From NCBI RefSeq assembly GCF_003201285.1, contig NZ_QICS01000001.1, positions 918,212 through 982,211 on the forward strand: DNA of 64,000 nt, in the 5' to 3' direction. The stretch is from Lachnotalea glycerini. Lineage in GTDB: Bacteria > Bacillota > Clostridia > Lachnospirales > Lachnospiraceae. A model generated the notes under the pieces. It searched no databases. It had not been told where the DNA came from and worked only from the letters and a program-made list of their open reading frames with translations. Positions 45,439-54,773 of the stretch are shown piece after piece (positions within the stretch are counted from its first letter, which is position 1; each line of letters begins with the position of its first letter). The position numbers were made by a program, and so were the translations under genes.

Positions 45439-46308
45439 TTATTTTGATCTCTTTAATACGACATGAATCAATTCTGCCTGATTATTTAGACGAACATTAA
45501 TGGTATGTGTTCCAAGACCTCTGCTTAAAATCATCCTCTTATCATTTTCCTCAAACAATCCTGCATCATATTCTGGAAAAAATTCCACTTGAGGAGATGC
45601 GACACCACCCAAAAAGGGAAGTGAAACCAAGCCTCCATGAATATGACCTGAAAGGATCAAATCTGCTCCCCATTTTGCATAGGTCTTAAAATACTTTGGA
45701 TTATGAGCTATCAATATATTGTATTCTTTCTCATTAGAATTACCAATTAATGATTTTATATATTGTACGGTCATTTTAGTGGTAACAAACCTTTTATAAT
45801 ATTCTTTCTCTATTTCAATGCCATAAATATTAAGAATTGTATCTTTAATTTTTATTCTTTTGCATTTATTATCCATAATATGGATCTTTGCTTTCGTCAA
45901 CTCACCTATATATTTTTCATACATATCTCCATATTGTTCTGGATAAATCTTTAGACGATATTCATGATTTCCGATTCCATAATAGATTTCGTACTTGTCT
46001 GCTAAATTCTTCAAAAGTGAAATAGCCGTCTCCATTTCACTGCCCGGTTTTGCAACAATTAAATCTCCTGCAACTAAAATCAGGTCAGGTTTCACTTTTT
46101 CTATTGCTCTTATTAAAGTATCATTTTCTTTACCATACACATGATTGTGTAAATCAGCTAAAACAACTATTCTTATATCCTCTTTCAGTCCATTTAATTT
46201 ATCCGATTTCAGTTCATAGCTTGTAAGCTTAAATACTCTATTCTCATAATAAATCCGTATAAACAGGATGGCTAAAACAATTAATATAATAAAAATATAT
46301 TTTGACAT
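45439..46308 (-). CDS. Membrane-anchored metallophosphoesterase (YkuE-like)
   Basis: A 289-residue protein with one N-terminal TM helix (about 4-20) and a calcineurin-like phosphoesterase domain: VVLADLHNHVYG (DxH), LILVAGDLIV (GD), YYGIGNHEY (GNHE) and LILSGHIHGG (GHxH). All metal ligands are present. Relatives hydrolyse cell-envelope phosphodiesters or nucleotide diphosphate lipids. Monocistronic. Confidence 0.92.
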   Translation of the reverse strand: MSKYIFIILIVLAILFIRIYYENRVFKLTSYELKSDKLNGLKEDIRIVVLADLHNHVYGKENDTLIRAIEKVKPDLILVAGDLIVAKPGSEMETAISLLKNLADKYEIYYGIGNHEYRLKIYPEQYGDMYEKYIGELTKAKIHIMDNKCKRIKIKDTILNIYGIEIEKEYYKRFVTTKMTVQYIKSLIGNSNEKEYNILIAHNPKYFKTYAKWGADLILSGHIHGGLVSLPFLGGVASPQVEFFPEYDAGLFEENDKRMILSRGLGTHTINVRLNNQAELIHVVLKRSK

Positions 46309-46493
46309 AATTGCTCCCTAAACATTTTCGCTTTATCTATGTACTCATTACATTAACATAGACAACAATTCTTATTTTCACCGCTTAACAATAATACCAT
46401 ACAGATGCAATTTCTGTCTATAGTGCAAAAAGTATAGAGGAAATAATCATTTGTTATTTCATCTAATATGTAAAATATGATCAGATTCAAAAA

Positions 46494-46517
46494 GGCACCG
46501 GCTTCATAGCCAGCACC
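46494..46517 (-). terminator. Terminator of the lipoprotein gene
   Basis: On the minus strand GGTGCTGGCT and AGCCGGTGCC form a 10-bp stem with several G-U pairs and a four-base loop, followed by CTTTTTG. It lies 70 bp after the stop codon at 46587. Confidence 0.65.
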
Positions 46518-46586
46518 CTTTCGTACTTTATTTATTACTTGATATGCAAATTTATTATATATCTCATTTATCTTATCGTAAATTTA

Positions 46587-47213
46587 TTATTTTAATGTAC
46601 TTATGTTATTTATAAAATCATTTCTTAGGGCTTCCTGCTCTGGAGTATAACTAATAATTAAAGAAACCATAAACTTATCCATTTTATAACTATAATATTC
46701 TTGATACATTACTCCATCAAAAGCTGAAAACTGAATCTTTTGAAATGTCTTACCAGCAATTTCCACAGAGCCTTTATCCGTCTGCTCATATTGATAAGAC
46801 TCCTGCTGAAGCAACATTTCTGATATCTGATCCAAATATTCTTCTTCTGTAAATTTTGTTCCTCCAATTGATAAAGCCAGATTCTCATAAATCAATTGTG
46901 CATTCATAGTACTTGTTGAATCACTAACCATAAAGGAATAAACTGTTTTTAATTCAGCCGCCTTTTTGATTTGTTCTGCACTCGTTCCATTCAGATCCAG
47001 TGCCTCTGCTCCCGCCCCTACTATCTCATTGATTTCTTCTGTAGATGCAATGTTCCAATCATCTGGAATCTCAAATTTCATATTAAGCCAACTGTTTTCA
47101 AAAGTATTACCGTTCCATTTACCTACTGTAAATTCAGAATCCTTTCCACAGCCTGTTATTGCAATTACTAAAAGCATTATAAAACATAATACCCTTGTCT
47201 TTTGTTTCTTCAT
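46587..47213 (-). CDS. Lipoprotein of unknown function (PsbP/Mog1-like fold suspected)
   Basis: A 208-residue exported lipoprotein with lipobox ITGC near residue 22. The mature part begins FTVGKWNGNTFENSWLNMKF and continues with FEIPDDWNIASTEE, then alternating strands ending in FMVSLIISYTPEQEALRNDFI. This pattern (a stable beta-sheet module on a lipid anchor) is common in clostridial lipoproteins of unknown role. It is 97 bp downstream of a D,D-carboxypeptidase gene and may be co-transcribed with it. Confidence 0.8.
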   Translation of the reverse strand: MKKQKTRVLCFIMLLVIAITGCGKDSEFTVGKWNGNTFENSWLNMKFEIPDDWNIASTEEINEIVGAGAEALDLNGTSAEQIKKAAELKTVYSFMVSDSTSTMNAQLIYENLALSIGGTKFTEEEYLDQISEMLLQQESYQYEQTDKGSVEIAGKTFQKIQFSAFDGVMYQEYYSYKMDKFMVSLIISYTPEQEALRNDFINNISTLK

Positions 47214-47309
47214 AACTTCCTCCTCTTATATCAATAAACCTGCATTTGTCTATTCTATCAGAAACATTTTTCGATGTCAATATTTGTCATATTTTATACA
47301 TTAGCTCAT

Positions 47310-48587
47310 CTATAGTGTAAATAACTTAACAGTCCTCATAAAATAATCCATATATACAGCCTCATCTACTGAGTCTGTATAAAGTATTTTCGTATACCCT
47401 ATTTCTTTTCCATTTAATTTATAGATCATCTTGCCTGCCAGATCTCCCTTAGTAATCGGTGCGTTAGCACTATTTGCTAATTGCATTTCTTTTTCAACCG
47501 CTGATAAATCTGCGCCAGTTACATCAAGATACTTAAACGTGTTTTCATATTCGCAAGATACCGTTCTTTCAATTCCTTTTTTTACGGATATTTGTGGTAA
47601 TGTCTCCTGATTATCATCAGAATAAACCTGACATTTTCCATATCCAAAGTTTAGCAAGGTTGTCGCATCCTGAAAACGAATTTTATAATCCGGCGCTGCC
47701 ATAATAACTGCGATTAATTCGATATCATTTTTCTTGGCTGTTGCCGATACACAGTACTTTGCCAAACTTGTTGAACCTGTTTTGAGTCCCGTAGCATATT
47801 CGTACTGTTTAATTAGTTTGTTTGTATTCGTTAATCCAAATTCCGAAGAACCTTTTTTCGTAACATGTGTAATGTTTTCCATCCATATGGTTGAATAATC
47901 ATGTATCTGTGGATATTTTACAATTAGTTCGCGCGACATTAATGCAACATCATACGCACTAGTCACATGTCCATCTGTATCTAGTCCATTACAATTTGCA
48001 AAGTGTGTATTTGTCATACCAAGCCCTTGAGCTCTTTCATTCATTTGGTTGACAAATTCTGTTTCGCTGCCGCATATGTATTCTGCCATTGCTACGCACG
48101 CATCGTTAGCACTTGCAACCGCAATACATTTAATCATTGTATCCACAGTCTGTTCTTCTCCCGGCTCTAAGAACACCTGAGAACCTCCCATACTGGCAGC
48201 ATATTCTGATACTGTCACAGTGTCATCTAACGAAATTTTTCCTGCATCAAGAGCATCAAAGATTAGAATCAAGGTCATAATTTTAGTGATACTGGCAGGT
48301 CTTAATTGTTCTTTGGAATCCTTTTCATATATTATGGTTCCAGTTGATGCTTCCATTAAGATTGCAGAAGGAGCTGAAACCATAACACCTGCACTATCAA
48401 ATAATGCTGTATTATCTGTTGTTTCTGCTCCTTCTTCATTTTGTGATTCTTCTGCTTTCGTTTTTTCTGCCTCTGTTGCTTCATTTTGTGCTGTATCTAA
48501 TTCAGTGGCATAAGTTTGTTTGATTGGACATATAGTATAAGTAAATAATAATATAATAACCATCGCCCATATCTTAAGCTTCTTCAT
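47310..48587 (-). CDS. dacF: D-alanyl-D-alanine carboxypeptidase (second PBP5/DacF paralogue)
   Basis: A 425-residue exported peptidase. Signal peptide (1-28), an acidic E/A/T-rich linker, then LRPASITKIMTLI (SxTK tetrad), AVASANDACVAMAE (SAN triad) and GLKTGSTSLAKYC (KTG). A C-terminal beta domain ends YMDYFMRTVKLFTL, a possible amphipathic membrane anchor. It differs from the copy at 18479-19810 in its SAN versus SHN triad. Both should trim peptidoglycan pentapeptides. Confidence 0.94.
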   Translation of the reverse strand: MKKLKIWAMVIILLFTYTICPIKQTYATELDTAQNEATEAEKTKAEESQNEEGAETTDNTALFDSAGVMVSAPSAILMEASTGTIIYEKDSKEQLRPASITKIMTLILIFDALDAGKISLDDTVTVSEYAASMGGSQVFLEPGEEQTVDTMIKCIAVASANDACVAMAEYICGSETEFVNQMNERAQGLGMTNTHFANCNGLDTDGHVTSAYDVALMSRELIVKYPQIHDYSTIWMENITHVTKKGSSEFGLTNTNKLIKQYEYATGLKTGSTSLAKYCVSATAKKNDIELIAVIMAAPDYKIRFQDATTLLNFGYGKCQVYSDDNQETLPQISVKKGIERTVSCEYENTFKYLDVTGADLSAVEKEMQLANSANAPITKGDLAGKMIYKLNGKEIGYTKILYTDSVDEAVYMDYFMRTVKLFTL

Positions 48588-48735
48588 GGCATTACTCCAA
48601 CTATATTGATTATTACTATATTATGATTTATTTGCACTTTTATGCCTGAATCAGGAATTTAAGAATGTGTTTCTTTATAAACTGTTTCATAGTCTGTTAC
48701 CTGTTAACTATAAATCACACGCTCTTTAATTCTTT

Positions 48736-50118
48736 TTATTTACTAAATTGACCTATATTATAAACCAAGTCACTTTCCTTATCATCCAATGCCAGCGCAA
48801 TACCCGGCTCTTTTGTAATGGGATCTGATATAGATACCAAAAGCTTATAATCACCCTTTGAAAGTTCACTGGTATTTTTCATTGTATAGCTTACATCATA
48901 AGTACCTGACACCCATTTTGTCATATTGGATTCAATCGTTTCCTTGGCGTATTCTTTCCCATCCATGCCAACAATGGACAAACAAATCGGCCAATTTTGA
49001 TAAATCGGTGCCACTCCTATGTTTTCCCAACTTATTGTAACATTTAAGTCCTTTTTCTTATTTAGATTCTCAATGACCACTTTATTAATGGTAAAACAAT
49101 ATCCCATGGAAGAAGTCATTTGATCCAAATTGTCTTGGTATTCACTGTCTTTTTCAAAAAGATAAGGAGCTTTTGGGCCCAAATATGTGGTATGACATGC
49201 TAAAAGTTGCTGATAGGTTTCCTCAAAGTTCTCACCCATATAGTATTCCAACGGATTATTAGAGGAAATTTCACCACCTGAAACTGCATTTTCCCAAAAC
49301 TTAGGCATTCCCGGTATCTCTTCTTCTGTTTGCGAAGAAGTATATCCATCTGCAATCCATCCCAACCAAATATCTGTCTCATCCTGATCTCCAAACACAT
49401 CATTAAATAAGCCAAAATGATTCTCACCGGCAATAACAGTTGGTCTTCTGACGGATAACATCTTATTTGTAAAGTAATCAATATAAGGCTGTACATATTG
49501 ATCCAAAATATTAGCTTTGGGAAGCATATAAATGCCTTTTCCGTAATTTACATGCCATTCACCCCAATGGCCAACACTGCCAAGCTGAATATAAGCAATA
49601 TAAGGGTCATCATTATATCTATCAGCAAGCGCCTTAATAGCCCTTTTATGCTCCGCAATAAAAATTTCATTAGAATAATTTGGTGCAAAACCAATTCCGT
49701 AATTATTATTATAATTTTGTCCATCCCCATTTATTTCATCATACAACCATTGCGGAATTGACATATTTCCTTCTTCGTCTTCCGGATAATCACATACAAA
49801 GCGTATCACGAATCTGACATTTTTACTCTTCCAGTATTCAAAGTTAAAATTTTCTTCAATCGTCTCGAAATCGTACACACCCTTTTCTTTCTCCAAATCA
49901 CTCCAATTGATTGAAACATAAGCTAGCGTAACATCTTGCTTATAGCTTGTATTTTCACCCCATACTGCCCAACCCTTTAATGGATTTGTGACTGGCTTTT
50001 TCCCTTGTGTAATATCTATTTCTAACTTCTTATTATAGTACTTCACAAAAATAACTGTACCTGTCAGGATAATAATTCCCACTATAAATATTATAATAGA
50101 TAACTTTTTATAGTTCAT
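48736..50118 (-). CDS. DUF4832 family protein with glycoside-hydrolase-like barrel, last gene of the pel-like operon
   Basis: A 460-residue protein with one N-terminal TM helix (about 7-27), anchored outside the membrane. Residues 40-340 look like a TIM-barrel hydrolase: NPLKGWAVWGE, LAYVSINWSDLEKEKGVYDF, RFVIRFVCDYPE and AYIQLGSVGHWGEWHV, where Glu/His positions resemble a catalytic site. A beta domain (about 350-455; VTISWENIGVAPIYQNWP) follows. No enzyme of this family is known to me with certainty, so activity is inferred. It overlaps DUF4956 by 11 bp. It might cut or remodel the exopolysaccharide, as the hydrolase domain of PelA does in Pseudomonas. Confidence 0.8.
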   Translation of the reverse strand: MNYKKLSIIIFIVGIIILTGTVIFVKYYNKKLEIDITQGKKPVTNPLKGWAVWGENTSYKQDVTLAYVSINWSDLEKEKGVYDFETIEENFNFEYWKSKNVRFVIRFVCDYPEDEEGNMSIPQWLYDEINGDGQNYNNNYGIGFAPNYSNEIFIAEHKRAIKALADRYNDDPYIAYIQLGSVGHWGEWHVNYGKGIYMLPKANILDQYVQPYIDYFTNKMLSVRRPTVIAGENHFGLFNDVFGDQDETDIWLGWIADGYTSSQTEEEIPGMPKFWENAVSGGEISSNNPLEYYMGENFEETYQQLLACHTTYLGPKAPYLFEKDSEYQDNLDQMTSSMGYCFTINKVVIENLNKKKDLNVTISWENIGVAPIYQNWPICLSIVGMDGKEYAKETIESNMTKWVSGTYDVSYTMKNTSELSKGDYKLLVSISDPITKEPGIALALDDKESDLVYNIGQFSK

Positions 50119-50791
50119 AATTTCCTCTATAGTGAACTAATGTTACACCATTTACCCCTTCTATATGAGACAATTCATTGGTTATATTTGTATTCTCTGT
50201 TTTCATTACAAGCTCTAAAGTAAGCTCTGTTATGTCATTTTTTACTATTTTGGAGCGAAGCTTAAAATTATTTTTAATAACTGTTTTTCTTACTTCCTCA
50301 TCTGTCTTTTGCTCATTTTTATAATTTACAACTAAAACAAAAGTCTTATCTCCATCCTTAATTCTCTTAAGTAAAATGAAAGCTATCGTTACAACTATAA
50401 AGCATACAACTGCTATATAATAATACCCTGCCCCGATTACAATTCCCTCTGTAATTGACCAAAACATGAACATTAAATCGAGCGGATTCTTCACCGCTGT
50501 TCGATATCTTACTATACTTAATGCACCAACCATACCTAGCGATAATGTTATATTTGAACTGATTGTTACTATAATAATTGTTACTAATATTGTCATAATA
50601 ACCAGCGATGTGTTAAAGGAATGGTCATAAACCACCCCCGTAAAGCTTTTTTTGTATGCTAAAAATATTCCTCCTCCAATCAATACTGCAACTATCATTG
50701 ATATCACAAGAGACAACGGATCAATTGTTTGTGGAACCAACTTTAATATAGAATTTTTAATTACATCCTGTGTACTTACTGCCATTATCAT
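50108..50791 (-). CDS. DUF4956 membrane protein
   Basis: A 227-residue protein with four TM helices (about 28-50, 57-78, 80-100 and 107-140) and a soluble C-terminal alpha/beta tail (about 145-225, FVLVVNYKNEQKTDEEVRKT). SLGMVGALSIVRYRTAVKNP, followed by LDLMFMFWSITEGI, is the DUF4956 hallmark. The family recurs next to VTC-domain and CotH proteins; its role is unknown, possibly a partner or exporter for the polymerase. It may start at the first ATG or two codons later. It overlaps the DUF4832 gene. Confidence 0.85.
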   Translation of the reverse strand: MIMAVSTQDVIKNSILKLVPQTIDPLSLVISMIVAVLIGGGIFLAYKKSFTGVVYDHSFNTSLVIMTILVTIIIVTISSNITLSLGMVGALSIVRYRTAVKNPLDLMFMFWSITEGIVIGAGYYYIAVVCFIVVTIAFILLKRIKDGDKTFVLVVNYKNEQKTDEEVRKTVIKNNFKLRSKIVKNDITELTLELVMKTENTNITNELSHIEGVNGVTLVHYRGNYEL

Positions 50792-50887
50792 TATTATGCC
50801 TTACCTTCCTTGAGTTAAACCACTCTTATATTATTATTCATTATGGTCAAAGCGAATGTTTGCAATCCGCTTTACAACATGAGCATG

Positions 50888-51586
50888 CTAAATAGTAAAT
50901 TCCCTCATTTTATCCACACACATACAATATTTTGATGCCGCAGTCTGAGTGTAATTCCTTACTTTAAAAATTCTTCTAATTTGTTCCGGCAAAATATCTG
51001 TGAATTTTATTTCTAAAATCATCATATTCGGTTTTAAAACAAAATAAGTAGGAATTTCTTTGTTAAAAATATCATCACTTTTATATGCTGCCCTGACGTT
51101 TTTATCAAATGTGATTCTTACTGTCCCTACATCATAGACATAGGCCTCTCTCTCATAATCAACAATGACTGCCGGCTTTATAAGATTCGTTTTTGAATCA
51201 ATATAAAAATCCTTTGCCATATTATGATTTTTATCCAGCAGAAAATTTAAATCATCATTTAACAAACTGTGATACTCTTCCTTTGATAGCTTTAAGCTTT
51301 CCTTAAATATGTACGATTCCCTCTTATGTTTACACTCCAAATTAATAAGACTGTCGGAATAATCATATATTCTGATTCGGTACTTCTTCCGAACATAATA
51401 ACCGTCCTCTCTTTGGTTATAAGCGCTATGAATCAAATCATCGAAATAAAGACTTCTTATTAAATACTGTCCATTTAATTTCGAATGCTTATCCTGATCT
51501 AGCATTGCGTTTAAAACACTTTTAAGCTCCTCATACTGATAATCATAAATAATATATTTTAATTCATGTCGATATGCTGCACTCAC
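50888..51586 (-). CDS. VTC-domain protein, polyphosphate-polymerase-like
   Basis: A 232-residue soluble protein matching the catalytic tunnel domain of VTC4: YRHELKYII at the start, YLIRSLYFDD, KYRIRIYDY (R70, R72), NLECKHKRESYIFKE (E84, K86, K88), VDYEREAYV, and a metal-binding E192 in MILEIKF. VTC4 makes inorganic polyphosphate from ATP. All key basic residues and the metal Glu appear present, so it may be active. It overlaps the CotH stop by 4 bp (ATGA), so production is coupled to the CotH lipoprotein. Confidence 0.88.
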   Translation of the reverse strand: MSAAYRHELKYIIYDYQYEELKSVLNAMLDQDKHSKLNGQYLIRSLYFDDLIHSAYNQREDGYYVRKKYRIRIYDYSDSLINLECKHKRESYIFKESLKLSKEEYHSLLNDDLNFLLDKNHNMAKDFYIDSKTNLIKPAVIVDYEREAYVYDVGTVRITFDKNVRAAYKSDDIFNKEIPTYFVLKPNMMILEIKFTDILPEQIRRIFKVRNYTQTAASKYCMCVDKMREFTI

Positions 51587-53319
51587 TCTACCACCAAACT
51601 TCCCACTCCATCATAGTAATTTCCATCTATTATGGTTTTATCAAAAGCACAGGTATTTCTTCCATCCTCTGTGCTGGCAATTACTTTCCAATAATATTTA
51701 CCTGCCTTTAATCCGGAAACTACTGCAGAAAATGATCTGATATTATCCTCTGTATAGATTATATTATTGAAATCAGGAGTCGAACTCAAGAAGAACGTAT
51801 AATCTACCAGTTCACCTTGCATATCATAGCTTTCATCCCAAGAAAACTGTACGTTGTTGTCGTTTATAACCGGAGTTCCAAGGAAAAACGGCATCAGTCC
51901 TTCTAAAGTGTCATAATAGCTCTTATAATTTGTTTCAATATTATCATACAACTTGTTTACAATGTCTGCCCTTTGTTGCGGAGTTATTGACAAATATAAA
52001 ATATCCGGCATACTGGTTACATATTGGTTAATTGCATTGTTATAGGTATCTACAAGACTTGTTACCTTTTCTCTTGTCAGATACTGATTCTTTAGCAACT
52101 CAATTTTTTCAGTCAACTGATCGCGATTATTCTGAATACTTAAAAACCTTTTATGCAGTATTACACTCCAATAGGTAGACATGCCCTTTTCCCAATCTGC
52201 GGCATAATGAATATCTTTCAACTCATATTCATAATTCATAAGGCTTCCATCTCCATCCCAGGGAATGAAATACCACTTATTTCCATTTAAGGGAGAATAA
52301 AGGTAAAAATTTTGCATCGTTGTATCAACATTTCCCATCAGTATATTATAAGCCAGCCATGTCAAATAATTATCTCTGTCAAAATAAGTATCAATTACAG
52401 TATCAATATCTTTTGTAGTATCATCTACTGCCTGAATCATTTCTATTAATCTGGTGTTATCTTCCTTGCCGTTACAAGTAAACACGGTTTCAAACTTTTC
52501 CAAATCAAAATCCGGATCATCGAAATTCTTAATCTTATCATTTAATTCAAAATTAAAGCTTCTGGCCTTATATAAATATCCCGAGCTGTCTAAACCATGA
52601 TTTTTAAGATATTTCTTATTGGGTGTTTCAACCTGTGTAAAAAGTCCATAATCCTCAAAAGCTTTCGCACCTGACGTCTCATCCTTGACGAAAAGTCTGA
52701 CAAATTGGGTACGAAGAGACGGCAAATCTGGTACCTCTCTTAACAAATCAAAATACAGTTTATTACGCATTCTGGTAGAATCCGCTACACTTTTTACTAA
52801 CGCAATCTTTCTTTGTGATCTCCACAAACCTGCATGATCAAATAATTTTAATGTATATGACTTTTGCACTGCTGTAGAAGTAGAATTTCCTCTAATTTCA
52901 ATTGTTGCATTGGTATTACTTAGTCCATATCCAAGCATTTGTTCCAATGGTCCACTCTCATCCCCCACTTGAACCAGTGCCTCAGCTTTTACTTCATTAT
53001 ATGCATGTTCATTATCCACGAATTTCGAAACGCTATTGACCTCACTAAAAGAATGGTCAGTATCTGTCCCCGTTGCTCCCTTTCGAACTGTAACATAAAA
53101 GCAAATAATACTGCTTGGATCATCATATGAATACACAGCCTCATCATCCACAATTGGTGTTTCATTAATATCTTTTTGTTGAATTATATCTACCGTAGTT
53201 TCCTTAACAGTGGTTTCTCCATTTGCACCTAATTCCTCTGTTTTTTCACTCATCTGATTACTACAGCCTGCTAATGCTGCTACTGTTGCAATCAAAATTA
53301 AACACTTTATCTTTTTCAT
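51583..53319 (-). CDS. CotH-type kinase lipoprotein with FnIII-like domain
   Basis: A 578-residue exported lipoprotein: lipobox LAGC with Cys19, acidic linker, then a CotH kinase-like domain (about 70-470) with the typical RGNSTSTAVQKSYTLKLF, YGLFTQVETPNKKYL, MGNVDTTMQNFYLY (D332, N337) and FIPWDGDGSLMN (D355, D357), the likely metal site. A C-terminal FnIII-like domain ends it (GKYYWKVIASTEDGR). Bacillus spore CotH phosphorylates a coat protein; here the outside-facing anchor suggests it phosphorylates a surface polymer or protein, which is inference. It precedes VTC and follows pelG. Confidence 0.88.
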   Translation of the reverse strand: MKKIKCLILIATVAALAGCSNQMSEKTEELGANGETTVKETTVDIIQQKDINETPIVDDEAVYSYDDPSSIICFYVTVRKGATGTDTDHSFSEVNSVSKFVDNEHAYNEVKAEALVQVGDESGPLEQMLGYGLSNTNATIEIRGNSTSTAVQKSYTLKLFDHAGLWRSQRKIALVKSVADSTRMRNKLYFDLLREVPDLPSLRTQFVRLFVKDETSGAKAFEDYGLFTQVETPNKKYLKNHGLDSSGYLYKARSFNFELNDKIKNFDDPDFDLEKFETVFTCNGKEDNTRLIEMIQAVDDTTKDIDTVIDTYFDRDNYLTWLAYNILMGNVDTTMQNFYLYSPLNGNKWYFIPWDGDGSLMNYEYELKDIHYAADWEKGMSTYWSVILHKRFLSIQNNRDQLTEKIELLKNQYLTREKVTSLVDTYNNAINQYVTSMPDILYLSITPQQRADIVNKLYDNIETNYKSYYDTLEGLMPFFLGTPVINDNNVQFSWDESYDMQGELVDYTFFLSSTPDFNNIIYTEDNIRSFSAVVSGLKAGKYYWKVIASTEDGRNTCAFDKTIIDGNYYDGVGSLVVE

Positions 53320-53339
53320 ATCCTTTTCTGATCCCCTTA

Positions 53340-54773
53340 CTAATTTCCAATTTTTTCTGCAAGTTTTGTAAAAATTCCCCTCTTTTCCTCAAAGAAAAGT
53401 GGTTGCTTACAAAATACATTATATTCTAGGTTCTTTACAAAGGTAAACAATCTTATGATTGCATAAATTGAAGCTAGTATAGCTGCTCCCACAAAGCCAA
53501 CTCCATAAAATCTGATACCAAATCTTAAAGTAATAAAAGTACCTGCTATACTTAATACCGCAAACGTAACTGATGTAACAGCTGCCCCTATTCTGTCATC
53601 AAAGTACAATAATACAATTATAATACATCTCATAAGTCCAAAAAAACAATAACCAAAACATAAGATTTGGAATATACCAATCATATTAATATCCATTCCT
53701 ACCATCTTAAGCAAATTGGCGATAAAAACGACTGCAATAATAGCAATAAAGAGCTGTACCTCTAAAATATAGGATAATTCACGAAGTATCATTTTAACCA
53801 TACCTTTTCTTGCAACCTTAATATCTTCAAGTCTGCCACCATATAAAACAGTACTAAAATAACCTTTATATTTTTCGTAAAAGTTAACTTCTAAGGATAC
53901 CGTAAATAAAACGAGCATAGGTATAATGGTGAGTGCCGCAAAAAAACAAGGAATATCATATATAACACAATAAACCATTTTTTCAATCACAACAGTCTTA
54001 TATTCACTTGACCACATAACAAAATTGTGACCATATAATCCTAATGTCATAAAAAATCCAATGATACATAAACTCGGATATTTATCTAAATCCTTAAAAA
54101 ATACAAATAAGCTAATTTTTTTAAACGGATAATATTTTATCATTTCCTTTAGAAAACCACATAGCATAATGAAATAAGCAATACTAGTTCCACTTAAAGA
54201 TGCAAACAAAGGATCAAATTTTAAAAGCATCAGTAATACTGTTATGATAAAGGATAGTAAAACTGAAATAACAAAACTTTTTAATATCTCAATATATTTT
54301 CTTAATGCTGATAAAAAGCACATTTCTATCCATAAAATAATCATAGTGCTAAATTGAGCCATAGCAAGTATCTTATATTCTAGCTTTAAGTCTACACTTG
54401 CTAAATAGAGATAACCTATGATGCCTCCCAAACAAAGTAAAATAGCCGCCGCTTCAAAGAATGCACTCATAATCTTATCATACTTTTTTTCAAATATACA
54501 ATCTGATATAAATCTACTCAAAAACAAATTCAGAATATTGGATATCAACATAGAAAAAATCATACTATAAGTCATAATTAATACAAATATTTCCATTTTG
54601 TTATAGCTGCTTCCACCTGATTTCATTAAAAGTCGTTGCCCCGAAAGCATTACAATAGATAACACCATAGGTCCTTCCGTTACTACCGCTGATGTTGCAT
54701 AGGCTTTCATTGTATCAACATAACCACTATTTTCTTTAAATAATTTTCTTAATTCAAATCCGACTCCTGCCAT
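53340..54773 (-). CDS. pelG: Pel exopolysaccharide exporter PelG
   Basis: A 477-residue membrane protein with about 12 helices. MAGVGFELRKLFKENSGYVD, with AYATSAVVTEGPMVLSIVML just after, is the strongly conserved PelG opening. Its single-base overlap with pelF (stop and start share a base) indicates coupled translation. In the Pel system PelG is the inner-membrane transporter, working with PelD, PelE and PelF to move the polymer across the membrane. It is followed by the CotH gene. Confidence 0.95.
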   Translation of the reverse strand: MAGVGFELRKLFKENSGYVDTMKAYATSAVVTEGPMVLSIVMLSGQRLLMKSGGSSYNKMEIFVLIMTYSMIFSMLISNILNLFLSRFISDCIFEKKYDKIMSAFFEAAAILLCLGGIIGYLYLASVDLKLEYKILAMAQFSTMIILWIEMCFLSALRKYIEILKSFVISVLLSFIITVLLMLLKFDPLFASLSGTSIAYFIMLCGFLKEMIKYYPFKKISLFVFFKDLDKYPSLCIIGFFMTLGLYGHNFVMWSSEYKTVVIEKMVYCVIYDIPCFFAALTIIPMLVLFTVSLEVNFYEKYKGYFSTVLYGGRLEDIKVARKGMVKMILRELSYILEVQLFIAIIAVVFIANLLKMVGMDINMIGIFQILCFGYCFFGLMRCIIIVLLYFDDRIGAAVTSVTFAVLSIAGTFITLRFGIRFYGVGFVGAAILASIYAIIRLFTFVKNLEYNVFCKQPLFFEEKRGIFTKLAEKIGN

